From the NCBI GenBank assembly GCA_947167535.1, contig CAMVIL010000052.1, positions 1 through 7,506 on the forward strand: DNA of 7,506 nucleotides, given 5' to 3'. Positions 1-6,531 of the stretch are shown in pieces. The position numbers and the translations under genes were made by a program. The notes under the pieces are model-generated. The model saw nothing but the letters and a program-made list of their open reading frames with translations. It did not search any database and was not told the origin of the DNA. Source of the DNA: an uncultured Ruminococcus sp. GTDB lineage: Bacteria; Bacillota; Clostridia; Oscillospirales; Ruminococcaceae. How positions within the stretch are numbered: the stretch's first letter is position 1; the number at the start of each line of letters is the position of its first letter.

Positions 1-921
1 GTCCCGCATATTGATGGGGATAAGCAGCTTTTCCCCCGCCTGCGCCGAGACTGCGCCCTTACGGAGTATCATGTTCTCTGTATCGATGTAGTTGTGGATA
101 GTGGTGAACTGCTCCACGACGTGCAGCTTCATGCCCTTGATTATCTCGTCAATCATTGCCTTGCGGTTGAGCATGGCGAACTGCTGCACTATCTTCATGT
201 CGTGGATGTACTGCTCAAACAGCTCACCCTCACAGTAAGCGAGCTCCTTGGGGACGTCGGTGCGCTTGGTGTTCTTCAGCTTCACGATCTCCGAATGTAT
301 CTGCTTATCCCTGCCCTCTGCCTTGAGCCTTGCTATAAGCTCATCGATATCCCGCTGGGCGCTGCCGTTGAGACGCTTATACGCCTCGTTCTGGTAGAAG
401 GTGGCAGTCTCCACGCCCAGGTGACGAGAGCCGGAGTGTATCACGATGTAGATGCTGCCGTCCTCGCCCTTGTCCGCCTCGATAAAGTGGTTGCCGCCGC
501 CCAGCGAGCCTAAGCTCAGAACCGCTCTGTCGTGGTTGATGTGGTCGCAGCAGTACAGCTCGGTGAGGTCGACCTGATCGTTATATCTGTGAGCTGTCTT
601 GCGGACGTTAAAGCCCGAGGGTATCTTCTCATAGATAAGCTTGTCCAGCTTCTGCAGCTCGATGTGGCTCTCCCTGACTCTGACGACCTCCATTCCGCAG
701 CCGATGTCCACACCCACAAGATTAGGCACCACCTTATCGGTGATGGTCATTGTCGTGCCGATGGTACAGCCCTTGCCTGCGTGTACGTCGGGCATTACGC
801 GGACGCTTTGTCCCTCTGCCATAGGCTGGTTCAGCAGGTTTATGAGCTGGGCGATGGCAGTCTGGTCGATGACCTCCGTGAACACCTTACAGGAGGCGTA
901 CTTTCCTGTTAATTCTATCAT
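1..921 (-). CDS. rtcB: RtcB family RNA-splicing ligase (3' end of gene outside the window)
   Basis: RtcB is a cytoplasmic Mn- and GTP-dependent ligase that joins RNA 2',3'-cyclic phosphate or 3'-phosphate ends to 5'-OH ends, in tRNA or rRNA repair. Reading the minus strand from the ATG at 921 gives 307 codons without a stop. Family motifs seen: MPDVHAGKG (residues 43-51), GVDIGCGM (70-77, with likely metal ligands D72 and C75), GSLGGGNHFIE (138-148, H145), HSGSRHLG (162-169, H162), TIHNYI (274-279, H276) and LRKGAVSAQAGE (286-297). These match the known metal and GTP site residues. The guanylylated histidine lies in the missing C-terminal part. The start is fixed by AAGGAGAG about 7 nt upstream. 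The gene has its own promoter and a structured leader (listed separately), which suggests expression on demand, an inference. Nothing in the visible part is broken. Confidence 0.96.
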   Translation of the reverse strand, partial: MIELTGKYASCKVFTEVIDQTAIAQLINLLNQPMAEGQSVRVMPDVHAGKGCTIGTTMTITDKVVPNLVGVDIGCGMEVVRVRESHIELQKLDKLIYEKIPSGFNVRKTAHRYNDQVDLTELYCCDHINHDRAVLSLGSLGGGNHFIEADKGEDGSIYIVIHSGSRHLGVETATFYQNEAYKRLNGSAQRDIDELIARLKAEGRDKQIHSEIVKLKNTKRTDVPKELAYCEGELFEQYIHDMKIVQQFAMLNRKAMIDEIIKGMKLHVVEQFTTIHNYIDTENMILRKGAVSAQAGEKLLIPINMRD

Positions 922-949
922 ATATTTCTCTCCTTTCATAGCCCGACAT

Positions 950-1030
950 CTATTTTTCTAAAACAAAAGGGACAGAGCAAGCAGCGATCCACACCGTGAA
1001 AAGTGCAGACTCCTGCTTGTCCTGTCCCAT
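950..1030 (-). CDS. Possible 26-residue leader peptide overlapping the rtcB attenuator
   Basis: An ATG at 1030-1028 opens a frame of 26 codons ending in TAG at 952-950. The peptide begins MGQDKQESALF, continues with TVWIAACSVPF, and ends VLEK. It spans the whole hairpin and its U-tract, so a translating ribosome would unfold the terminator. I see no Shine-Dalgarno sequence before the ATG, and the predicted transcript start leaves only about 19 nt of untranslated leader. An open frame of this length is not rare by chance. I report it because of its exact placement, not because the peptide is recognised. It could also be simply the coding shadow of a structured RNA. Confidence 0.3.
   Translation of the reverse strand: MGQDKQESALFTVWIAACSVPFVLEK
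958..1030 (-). terminator. Leader hairpin with U-tract upstream of rtcB (candidate attenuator)
   Basis: In the minus-strand transcript, GGGACAG (1028-1022) pairs with CTGTCCC (975-969). The stem continues through one G-U pair and one A-C mismatch into CAAGCAG (1019-1013) paired with CTGCTTG (984-978). The 28-nt middle can fold further as GTCTGCAC with GTGTGGAT. The hairpin is followed directly by TTTTGTTTT, the pattern of an intrinsic terminator. It lies between the rtcB promoter and the rtcB ribosome binding site, so termination here would give a short RNA of about 90 nt and readthrough would give rtcB mRNA. The fold was drawn by eye, and the regulatory role is inferred. Confidence 0.7.
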
Positions 1031-1055
1031 TTAGTTTGCCGAACTAATTTGTTTG

Positions 1056-1084
1056 ATTATACACTATCGGGTTTGTGTTGTCAA
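1056..1084 (-). promoter_or_regulatory. Consensus sigma-A promoter of rtcB
   Basis: On the minus strand, TTGACA (1084-1079) is separated by exactly 17 nt from TATAAT (1061-1056). Both hexamers match the vegetative consensus perfectly. The expected transcript start is near 1049, about 20 nt before the leader hairpin and roughly 128 nt before the rtcB ATG. A small hairpin TTAGTT/AACTAA (1047-1031) sits at the very 5' end of the predicted transcript. A promoter this strong before a probable terminator fits control by attenuation rather than by weak initiation. Confidence 0.85.
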
Positions 1085-1169
1085 GTGTTTAATGTCTTGG
1101 ACACGAAATATTTACATTTTATTATCATCTGTAATCGTTTTTAAAGTTCCTGTAAAACCGAATTATCTG

Positions 1170-1198
1170 TTGACGGTACGGGCGGGATATGGTATAAT
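1170..1198 (+). promoter_or_regulatory. Strong extended -10 promoter facing right
   Basis: TTGACG (1170-1175) is separated by 17 nt from TATAAT (1193-1198), and TGG directly before the -10 hexamer makes it an extended -10. The expected start is near 1205. It is divergent from the rtcB promoter, with about 85 bp between the two -35 boxes. It would transcribe the phosphotransferase relic and, since no terminator is visible before 1509, probably the GH26 gene too. Confidence 0.75.
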
Positions 1199-1446
1199 TG
1201 TTGTGTAACTCGACCGATCTGCTTGTTGACAGCGAAGGGCATTTTGCTGGACTGTTCGATCTTAACATTAGCGGGCGTGAGGTGTTCCTCAACTACATTT
1301 TCAGAGAGAATTTCAGGCGTGATTTCGAGCGTAAGATAGAGGAGCTTTTACGGCAAGGCGCAGATGATGAACAGATATCCGAGTGTCTCGACAGGTGCGA
1401 ACGATATATGACTGAGGATATTGGTTTTTTTGACCCGTCAGACTAA
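1198..1446 (+). pseudogene. C-terminal remnant of a phosphotransferase (APH/choline kinase-like)
   Basis: The frame opens right after a TAA at 1195-1197 and runs 82 codons to the TAA at 1444-1446. The beginning, with LLVDSEGHFAGLFDLNISG, resembles the C-terminal half of aminoglycoside phosphotransferase-like kinases: an N-x-LVD segment of the catalytic loop followed by the metal-binding D of a GLxDfNxaG motif. It then runs FLNYIFRENF and a charged helical tail. The upstream kinase lobe and the catalytic HxD are absent. The only early start is TTG at 1198 or 1201, overlapping the -10 box of the promoter, and no ATG occurs before 1408. No ribosome binding site is visible. I read it as a truncated relic. 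A short functional protein starting at GTG 1282 is possible but unsupported. Confidence 0.5.
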
Positions 1447-1508
1447 CGTCAGCACAATAGCAAGCTCCGTTTTCATTTGACAAGATACAGAATATAGGTG
1501 ATAAAACT

Positions 1509-2486
1509 ATGGATTACTACAAACCTGCCGACAAAAAAGCAATTGCCGAAGTCGAAAATGTGCTGAGATATCTGGCTGATATCAACGGAAAGATGATAAT
1601 AACAGGTCAGCACACACAGACTATGGCTCAGGAAGAGCGATTCAACATTCTCGAGGTGACGGGCAAGGAGCCTGCGCTGGTGGGATTTGAACTGCTGGCA
1701 TACTCGCCGAACATCAATTACCTCGACACCGATGACGAATGCATCTCGGAAGTCGAGCTGAACCGCGGCACTCTGCAAAGAGCATGGGAGTGGGCAGAGC
1801 GCAGCGGACTTATTACCTTTACATGGCACTGGTTCTCTCCTCTGGGCGGGCATTCAAAATCATTCTTTACGGAGAACACCGACTTTGATGCCGAAAAAGC
1901 GCTAGTTAACGGCACGCCCGAAAATGCCGCGCTTCTGTCCGATATGGACTGCATGGCGGGGCTTCTGCGGCCCTTCTGCGACAGACACATACCGATACTA
2001 TGGCGTCCGTTCCACGAATCTGAGGGCAACTGGTTCTGGTGGAGCGCGAAAGGTCCCGAGACTGCAAAACGGCTCTATCGGCTGATGTTTGAGCACTTTA
2101 CAGAAAAATGCGGACTACACAATTTGATATGGGTGTGGAACTCCCCGCTCAAAGAAGGCTATCCGGGTGATGATGTTGTGGATATCATTTCGCGGGATAT
2201 GTACCCGCCTGCTCACGAATACACATCACACAAGAAAGAATACGACGAGCTGACAGAAATAACCTCTTCACAGAAGATAGCCGCAATTGCCGAGACAGGC
2301 GTTCTGCCCGATGTCGAAGCGGCAATAAACGAAAAAGCCCAATGGGCGTACTACATGACATGGTCGCACGAGTTCTCTCTCGGGGAAGAGTACACCTCTT
2401 ACGATCATCTCAGAAAAGTCTACGACAGTGAGCTTTCGGTGACTATCGACAAGCTTCCGAAGCTTTATTCGGTCCTGAGGACTTGA
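1509..2486 (+). CDS. Glycoside hydrolase family 26 protein, beta-mannanase-like, probably cytoplasmic
   Basis: This protein of 325 residues has the GH26 (beta/alpha)8-barrel signature. It shows ITGQH (31-35) near the N-terminus, TWHWFSP (105-111), and WRPFHESEGNWFWW (165-178), in which E170 is the expected acid/base. W209 falls in the IWVWNSP segment, SRDMYPP (228-234) follows, and AIAETG (259-264) carries E262 as the expected nucleophile. WSHEF (285-289) follows. Both catalytic glutamates are present, so it should be active on beta-1,4-mannan or manno-oligosaccharides. Other GH26 activities such as beta-1,3-xylanase or mixed-linkage glucanase cannot be excluded. There is no signal peptide, carbohydrate-binding module or dockerin, so it probably acts inside the cell on imported oligosaccharides. 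The ATG at 1509 follows AGGTG with an 8-nt gap. An AraC regulator follows 63 nt downstream. Confidence 0.9.
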   Translation: MDYYKPADKKAIAEVENVLRYLADINGKMIITGQHTQTMAQEERFNILEVTGKEPALVGFELLAYSPNINYLDTDDECISEVELNRGTLQRAWEWAERSGLITFTWHWFSPLGGHSKSFFTENTDFDAEKALVNGTPENAALLSDMDCMAGLLRPFCDRHIPILWRPFHESEGNWFWWSAKGPETAKRLYRLMFEHFTEKCGLHNLIWVWNSPLKEGYPGDDVVDIISRDMYPPAHEYTSHKKEYDELTEITSSQKIAAIAETGVLPDVEAAINEKAQWAYYMTWSHEFSLGEEYTSYDHLRKVYDSELSVTIDKLPKLYSVLRT

Positions 2487-2499
2487 AAGCAACGGCGTT

Positions 2500-2516
2500 T
2501 AGTATACTATTAATAG
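2500..2516. repeat. Two overlapping 10-bp palindromes before the AraC gene
   Basis: TAGTATACTA (2500-2509) and CTATTAATAG (2507-2516) are both perfect palindromes and share the triplet CTA. They lie between the GH26 stop and the AraC ribosome binding site. TATACT (2503-2508) within them resembles a -10 box, and TTGAAA (2483-2488) lies 14 nt upstream, which is shorter than usual. A small operator or a weak promoter is possible. The evidence is only sequence symmetry in an AT-rich patch. Confidence 0.3.
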
Positions 2517-2549
2517 CAGATAAAATCACGCGACCACAGCGAGGAGCTT

Positions 2550-3419
2550 ATGGTGAATCTTTTTGAAAAGCAAGACAGTCTGAACACTCCGATAGAGTGC
2601 TTTGTATTTGACGCGGCGAGCGAAATATTTCCGGTAAAGCGGCACTGGCATTACTTCGCCGAGTTCATATATATGATGAAAGGCAGCGCAGAGGTGACCT
2701 GCAATGAGCGGAGCTATACCGTAAACGAGGGCGAACTTATCGTGCTTCACCCGTCTTCGGTGCACTCCATCTACTCTTCCGGCGGCGGGGTGCCTGTATA
2801 TGCGGTGCTGAAATTTGATATAGCGAGGTTCCCGAGCAACGCTTCCTATTCGCCTTCTCCCTCCGAGATATTCAGATTTGCAGCATCGGAAGGGATGCGT
2901 GTCCATTTCGACAGGACTCAGTGCGAAGCGCTCAGGTGCGAAGAGATCGTCGGCGAGTGTATAAATGAAGCCAGAGATTATCTTTACGGCGCTGACATTA
3001 TGCTGCGCTCCAGGATCTATCAGCTGATATACGGAATAGTCAGGCTGTGGATCTCAGACGGGCTGAACATCGGCGAATGTCCCACTTCGGGCAGCAGCTA
3101 CGGGGTAGAAAACATCACCGAGTACATCGACAAGCATCTGGGAGAAAAGCTCAAGGTACACGATATCGCTCAGCAATGTCATCTGAGCTATTCTAATTTT
3201 GCAGCTAAATTCCGTGAGCAGTACGGTATGAGCTGCAAGGAATACATCGAGCGTATGAAGCTTTTCAAGGCGGAGGAATATCTTCTGTTCACCGACCTTG
3301 ATCTGGCGGAAATAAGCAGGCAGACAGGTTTTTCCGATCAGAGCCATTTTATCCGCTGCTTCAAGAAATTCCGCGGCGTCACTCCGAATCAGTTCAGAAA
3401 ACACAGAAACAAAAGCTGA
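2550..3419 (+). CDS. AraC family transcriptional regulator with N-terminal cupin domain
   Basis: This regulator of 289 residues has an N-terminal sugar- or ligand-binding cupin fold at about 17-95. That region has RHWHYFAEFIYM (31-42) with two histidines, NEGELIVLHP (59-68), and VHSIYS. The C-terminal AraC/XylS DNA-binding domain occupies about 187-285. Its first helix-turn-helix is at LKVHDIAQQCHLSYSNFAAKF (201-221). The second is at LAEISRQTGFSDQSHFIRCF (252-271), followed by the typical GVTPNQFRK. Such proteins usually activate nearby carbohydrate genes when bound to a small molecule. Likely targets are the GH26 gene and/or the downstream dehydrogenase operon, an inference from position. 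GAGGAG lies 3 nt before the ATG at 2550 and 6 nt before an in-frame GTG at 2553, so the GTG is an equally good start. Confidence 0.93.
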   Translation: MVNLFEKQDSLNTPIECFVFDAASEIFPVKRHWHYFAEFIYMMKGSAEVTCNERSYTVNEGELIVLHPSSVHSIYSSGGGVPVYAVLKFDIARFPSNASYSPSPSEIFRFAASEGMRVHFDRTQCEALRCEEIVGECINEARDYLYGADIMLRSRIYQLIYGIVRLWISDGLNIGECPTSGSSYGVENITEYIDKHLGEKLKVHDIAQQCHLSYSNFAAKFREQYGMSCKEYIERMKLFKAEEYLLFTDLDLAEISRQTGFSDQSHFIRCFKKFRGVTPNQFRKHRNKS

Positions 3420-3471
3420 GCAGACGCAATGTTATTTATATACTCAATAATTGAATAAATCTATTTCTTTT

Positions 3472-3524
3472 AAAGCTTAGGGTTGTATTATAATGAAGTC
3501 TGTGATATAATCATCCTAAGCTTT
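3472..3524 (+). repeat. Inverted repeat flanking the promoter of the dehydrogenase operon
   Basis: AAAGCTTAGG (3472-3481) is repeated in perfect inverted orientation as CCTAAGCTTT (3515-3524), with 33 nt between. The right arm runs into TTTTTT (3522-3527). Two TATAAT boxes lie between the arms. The arms could be operator half-sites bracketing the promoter, or a hairpin that ends the AraC transcript. The 33-nt loop is long for an ordinary terminator. Confidence 0.5.
3483..3511 (+). promoter_or_regulatory. Candidate promoter of the dehydrogenase operon
   Basis: TATAAT at 3506-3511 is preceded by TGA, making an extended -10 box. A weak -35 match TTGTAT (3483-3488) stands 17 nt away, so start would be near 3518, about 33 nt before the ATG of the alcohol dehydrogenase. 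A second TATAAT at 3489-3494 lacks a good -35. A poor -35 is typical of activator-dependent promoters, which fits the neighbouring AraC gene. Confidence 0.5.
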
Positions 3525-3550
3525 TTTAGATCGTCAACAGGAGGCATAAA

Positions 3551-4729
3551 ATGGATAATTTCAATTTTTACAGCCCGACCGAATTCGTGTTCGGCAGGGA
3601 CAGAGAAACTGAGGCAGGAGAGTATGTCCGCAAGTACGGCGGCAGCAAGGTGCTTATCCACTACGGCGGCGGATCTGCAGAAAAGTCGGGGCTGCTGGAC
3701 AAGGTAAGGAAGTCTCTTAAAGAAAGCGGTATCAGCTTTGCTGAGCTGGGCGGTGTACAGCCCAATCCGAGGGATACGCTGGTGTACAAAGGGATCGAGC
3801 TCTGCAAGGCAGAGAATGTGGATTTTATCCTTGCAGTAGGCGGCGGATCGGTGATCGACTCGGCGAAGGCTATCGCTGCGGGTGTCTGCTATGACGGGGA
3901 TTTCTGGGACTTTTACAGCGGAAAGAGAGTTGAAAAGGCTCTGCCGATCGGCGTTGTGCTCACGATAGCCGCTGCAGGCAGCGAAGGCTCGGGAGATTCG
4001 GTCATCACAAAGGAAGATGGAATGCTGAAGAGAGCCACAGGCTCTGACGTGTTGCGCTCCAAATTCTCTATCCTCGATCCCGCGCTCACTCAGACACTGC
4101 CTGCGTATCAGACCGCCTGCGGAGCGACTGACATAATGGCTCACGTTTTCGAGAGATATTTTACCAACACGAGAGAGGTCGAGATCACCGACCGCCTTTG
4201 CGAGGCGGTGCTGCTCACCATGGTCAAGGAGACTCCCCGTGTCATCGTCGACCCGAACAATTACGAAGCCAGAGCCAACATCATGTGGGCGGGAATGGTA
4301 GCTCACAACGGTCTTGTCGGAGTCGGAAGATCTCAGGACTGGAACAGTCACGGCATAGAGCACGAGCTTTCGGCGCTCTACGACTGCGCTCACGGTGCGG
4401 GTCTTGCGGTGATAATGCCGTCGTGGATGGAGTTCGTCTACAAGCATGATGTTATGCGTTTCTGTCAGATGGCGACCAGAGTTTTCGGGTGCCAGATGGA
4501 TCATGAGCATCCCGAAGTCACGGCACTTGAAGGCATACGCCGTTTCAGAGAATTCCTGCACAGCATAGGTATGCCGATAAACTTTGCAGAGCTTGGCGCT
4601 AAGGAAGAAGACATCCCCAATCTCGTGGAGAAGTTCGGCATCGGCGACGGCAGAACAGGCGGATTTGTTTCGCTTTCGGCAGAGGACATCACAGCGATAT
4701 ACAAAATAGCCGTAAACGCAAAAGTTTAG
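3551..4729 (+). CDS. Iron-containing alcohol dehydrogenase (NAD(P)H-dependent butanol dehydrogenase-like)
   Basis: This protein of 392 residues belongs to the group III metal-dependent alcohol dehydrogenases, which reduce aldehydes or oxidise alcohols with NAD(P)H. It has the nucleotide-binding motif GGGSVIDSAK (97-106). The four expected metal ligands are D194 and H198 (in ATDIMAH), H267 (in SHGIEHELSA) and H281 (in HGAGLA). The 4- and 14-residue spacings match the family. The length is normal and the enzyme looks intact. It resembles the BdhA/YqhD-type branch, but the real substrate cannot be read from sequence. AGGAGG lies 6 nt before the ATG. It is the first gene of a run with two SDR enzymes, so it may interconvert an aldehyde or keto sugar with the corresponding alcohol in that pathway. 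Confidence 0.93.
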   Translation: MDNFNFYSPTEFVFGRDRETEAGEYVRKYGGSKVLIHYGGGSAEKSGLLDKVRKSLKESGISFAELGGVQPNPRDTLVYKGIELCKAENVDFILAVGGGSVIDSAKAIAAGVCYDGDFWDFYSGKRVEKALPIGVVLTIAAAGSEGSGDSVITKEDGMLKRATGSDVLRSKFSILDPALTQTLPAYQTACGATDIMAHVFERYFTNTREVEITDRLCEAVLLTMVKETPRVIVDPNNYEARANIMWAGMVAHNGLVGVGRSQDWNSHGIEHELSALYDCAHGAGLAVIMPSWMEFVYKHDVMRFCQMATRVFGCQMDHEHPEVTALEGIRRFREFLHSIGMPINFAELGAKEEDIPNLVEKFGIGDGRTGGFVSLSAEDITAIYKIAVNAKV

Positions 4730-4739
4730 GAGGCAGAAG

Positions 4740-5750
4740 ATGAAGATACTGTTTATCGGGGGTACGGGAACTATCAGCATGGCGATAACACGCCTTCTCG
4801 CAGAGCAGGGGCACGAGCTTTATCTGCTAAACCGCGGAAACAGGAATACAGACCTGCCCGATAATGTAAAGACTATCACAGTAGACATCGGGGACGAGCA
4901 GGCGGTCGCCGATAAGCTCGAAGGCATGGAGTTCGACTGTGTGGGAGAGTTCATTGGATTTGTACCCGAACAGCTGGAGCGCGACTTCAGGCTGTTTCGG
5001 AACAAGACCAGACAGTTTATATACATAAGCTCCGCATCTGCTTATCAGAAGCCGCCGAAGAGCTTCGTCATAACAGAGGAGACCCCGCTGGAGAACCCAT
5101 ACTGGGAATACTCGCGCAACAAAAAGGCGTGCGAGGAATACCTGATGGAGCGTTACCGCGAGGACGGCTTCCCTGTTACGATAGTGCGCCCCAGCCACAC
5201 ATACGACGAGCGGAGCGTGCCTCTGGGAGTTCACGGCAACGGCGGCAGCTGGCAGGTAGTCAAGCGAATCAAGGAAGGCAAGCCCGTCATTATCCACGGC
5301 GACGGCAGTTCACTCTGGACGATAACACACAACAGCGATTTTGCCAAGGCTTACGTCGGACTCATCGGCAACCCGAAGGCTATAGGCGAGGCGTTCCACA
5401 TAACCTCCGACGAGAGTGTCAGCTGGAACGAAATATACAAAGCCATCGCCGATGCGCTGGGTGTACAGCTCAAGCCGTACTACGTGGCATCGCAGACGCT
5501 TGCCGACATGAGCGACTATGATTTTGTGGGCAGTCTTATCGGAGACAAGTCGAACTCGGTGCACTTTGACAACTCAAAGGTAAAATCACTTGTCCCCGAC
5601 TTCAAGTGCGAGATATCGGCACGGGAAGGCATACGAAGGACTGTGGAATACATCCTCGCTCACCCGGAATTCCAGAAGGACGACGAGGAGTTCGACAAGT
5701 GGTGCGACAGGGTAATAGCCGCGCTGGACAAGGCTAAGGAGGGTTTCTGA
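4740..5750 (+). CDS. NAD-dependent epimerase/dehydratase family protein (atypical SDR)
   Basis: This protein of 336 residues belongs to the extended/atypical short-chain dehydrogenase superfamily. It begins with a Rossmann motif GGTGTIS (7-13) and has NRG (31-33) where the adenosine ribose is bound. ISSASAY (96-102) follows, then the catalytic pair Y124 and K128 (YSRNK), then VRPSHTYD (149-156). The C-terminal half, with HGDGSSLWT and HNSDFAKA (197-204), is typical of sugar-nucleotide or sugar-like substrate epimerases and dehydratases. The substrate is unknown. It is soluble and cytoplasmic. The stop codon of the upstream gene forms part of its TAGGAGG ribosome binding site, with 10 nt between the genes, so the two are surely co-transcribed. 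Its stop overlaps the next start by one base. Confidence 0.9.
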   Translation: MKILFIGGTGTISMAITRLLAEQGHELYLLNRGNRNTDLPDNVKTITVDIGDEQAVADKLEGMEFDCVGEFIGFVPEQLERDFRLFRNKTRQFIYISSASAYQKPPKSFVITEETPLENPYWEYSRNKKACEEYLMERYREDGFPVTIVRPSHTYDERSVPLGVHGNGGSWQVVKRIKEGKPVIIHGDGSSLWTITHNSDFAKAYVGLIGNPKAIGEAFHITSDESVSWNEIYKAIADALGVQLKPYYVASQTLADMSDYDFVGSLIGDKSNSVHFDNSKVKSLVPDFKCEISAREGIRRTVEYILAHPEFQKDDEEFDKWCDRVIAALDKAKEGF

Positions 5751-6514
5751 TGGTAGATGTAAAGGGACGCTGGGCTCTTATCACAGGCGCTGCGAGAGGC
5801 ATAGGCAGAGGTGCTGCGGTATTTATGGCAAAGCAGGGCTGCAACCTCATTCTGCAGGGCAGGACAAAAGAGCACTGCGCTGAGGTCCTTGAAGAAGTAA
5901 AAGCCCTCGGAGCAGAGGCTTATGCTGTCGGCGCCGAGTTTTCCGACATCTCACAGGTAGAAGCTATGCTGGCGGAGATAGACTCCCTCGGGAAGCCTGT
6001 TGACATAATCCTCAACAACGCAGGCATTCAGATAGCCTATCGCAGCGAGTATCTGAAGACTCCGCCTTCGGATTACGAGGAAAGCTTTAAGATCAACACG
6101 ATCGCACCGATGATGATAGTGTATCACTTTCTCCCCGAGATGGAGAAAAGAGGATTCGGCAGGATCGTCAACACCACCAGCGGCATACGTCTCGAGCCCG
6201 AGCAGGCGGGATACTCCGCCAGCAAGGCTGCACTCGACAAGGTCACTATGGATCTGGCAGCCAAATACGAGGGCACGGACATCTGCATAAACATCACCGA
6301 TCCCGGCTGGTGCAGAACTGATCTGGGCGGTCCTCATGCGCCGAACGCTCCCGAGAGCTCTTTGCCGGGAGTAGTTGTCGGAGCATTTATTGACGACAAG
6401 AGATCGGGCAGGAATCTCTCTGCGGGAAACTTCTACGGCATGACACTGGAAGAAGCCGTAGCGAAAGCAGAGAACGACTTCCCGGTATACACCGGCTCGG
6501 TAGCGTTTGTGTAA
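5750..6514 (+). CDS. Classical SDR family oxidoreductase
   Basis: This protein of 254 residues is a classical short-chain dehydrogenase/reductase. It has TGAARGIG (12-19) for NAD(P) binding and NNAG (89-92). The catalytic residues are N116, S144 (NTTSG), Y155 and K159 (YSASK), and PGWCRTDLGG (185-194) follows. All four are present, so it should be active. Many enzymes with this layout reduce ketones or oxidise sugar alcohols, and the 3-oxoacyl-ACP reductase label is only a generic one. The start ATG overlaps the upstream TGA (TGATG), and AAGGAGGG lies 6 nt before it inside the upstream gene, a layout that gives translational coupling. It ends 17 nt before the CotH-like gene. Confidence 0.92.
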   Translation: MVDVKGRWALITGAARGIGRGAAVFMAKQGCNLILQGRTKEHCAEVLEEVKALGAEAYAVGAEFSDISQVEAMLAEIDSLGKPVDIILNNAGIQIAYRSEYLKTPPSDYEESFKINTIAPMMIVYHFLPEMEKRGFGRIVNTTSGIRLEPEQAGYSASKAALDKVTMDLAAKYEGTDICINITDPGWCRTDLGGPHAPNAPESSLPGVVVGAFIDDKRSGRNLSAGNFYGMTLEEAVAKAENDFPVYTGSVAFV

Positions 6515-6531
6515 AGATAACGAGGTGGACT

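Noticed and set aside
94..961. Several plus-strand open frames of 100-140 codons
   Set aside because: They are antisense to rtcB, whose minus-strand translation shows all family motifs.
1477..1505. TTGACA (1477-1482) as the -35 box of a GH26 promoter
   Set aside because: At the proper spacing the -10 would be GATAAA at 1500-1505, which would place the transcript start at or after the ATG at 1509.
3444..3454. TCAAT-A-ATTGA short palindrome after the AraC gene
   Set aside because: Only 5 bp per arm in a very AT-rich stretch; easily expected by chance.
3488..4780. A 430-codon open frame on the minus strand
   Set aside because: It lies antisense to the alcohol dehydrogenase gene, whose metal ligands and nucleotide motif are unambiguous. 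The antisense product has no recognisable domain and follows from the codon bias of the real gene.
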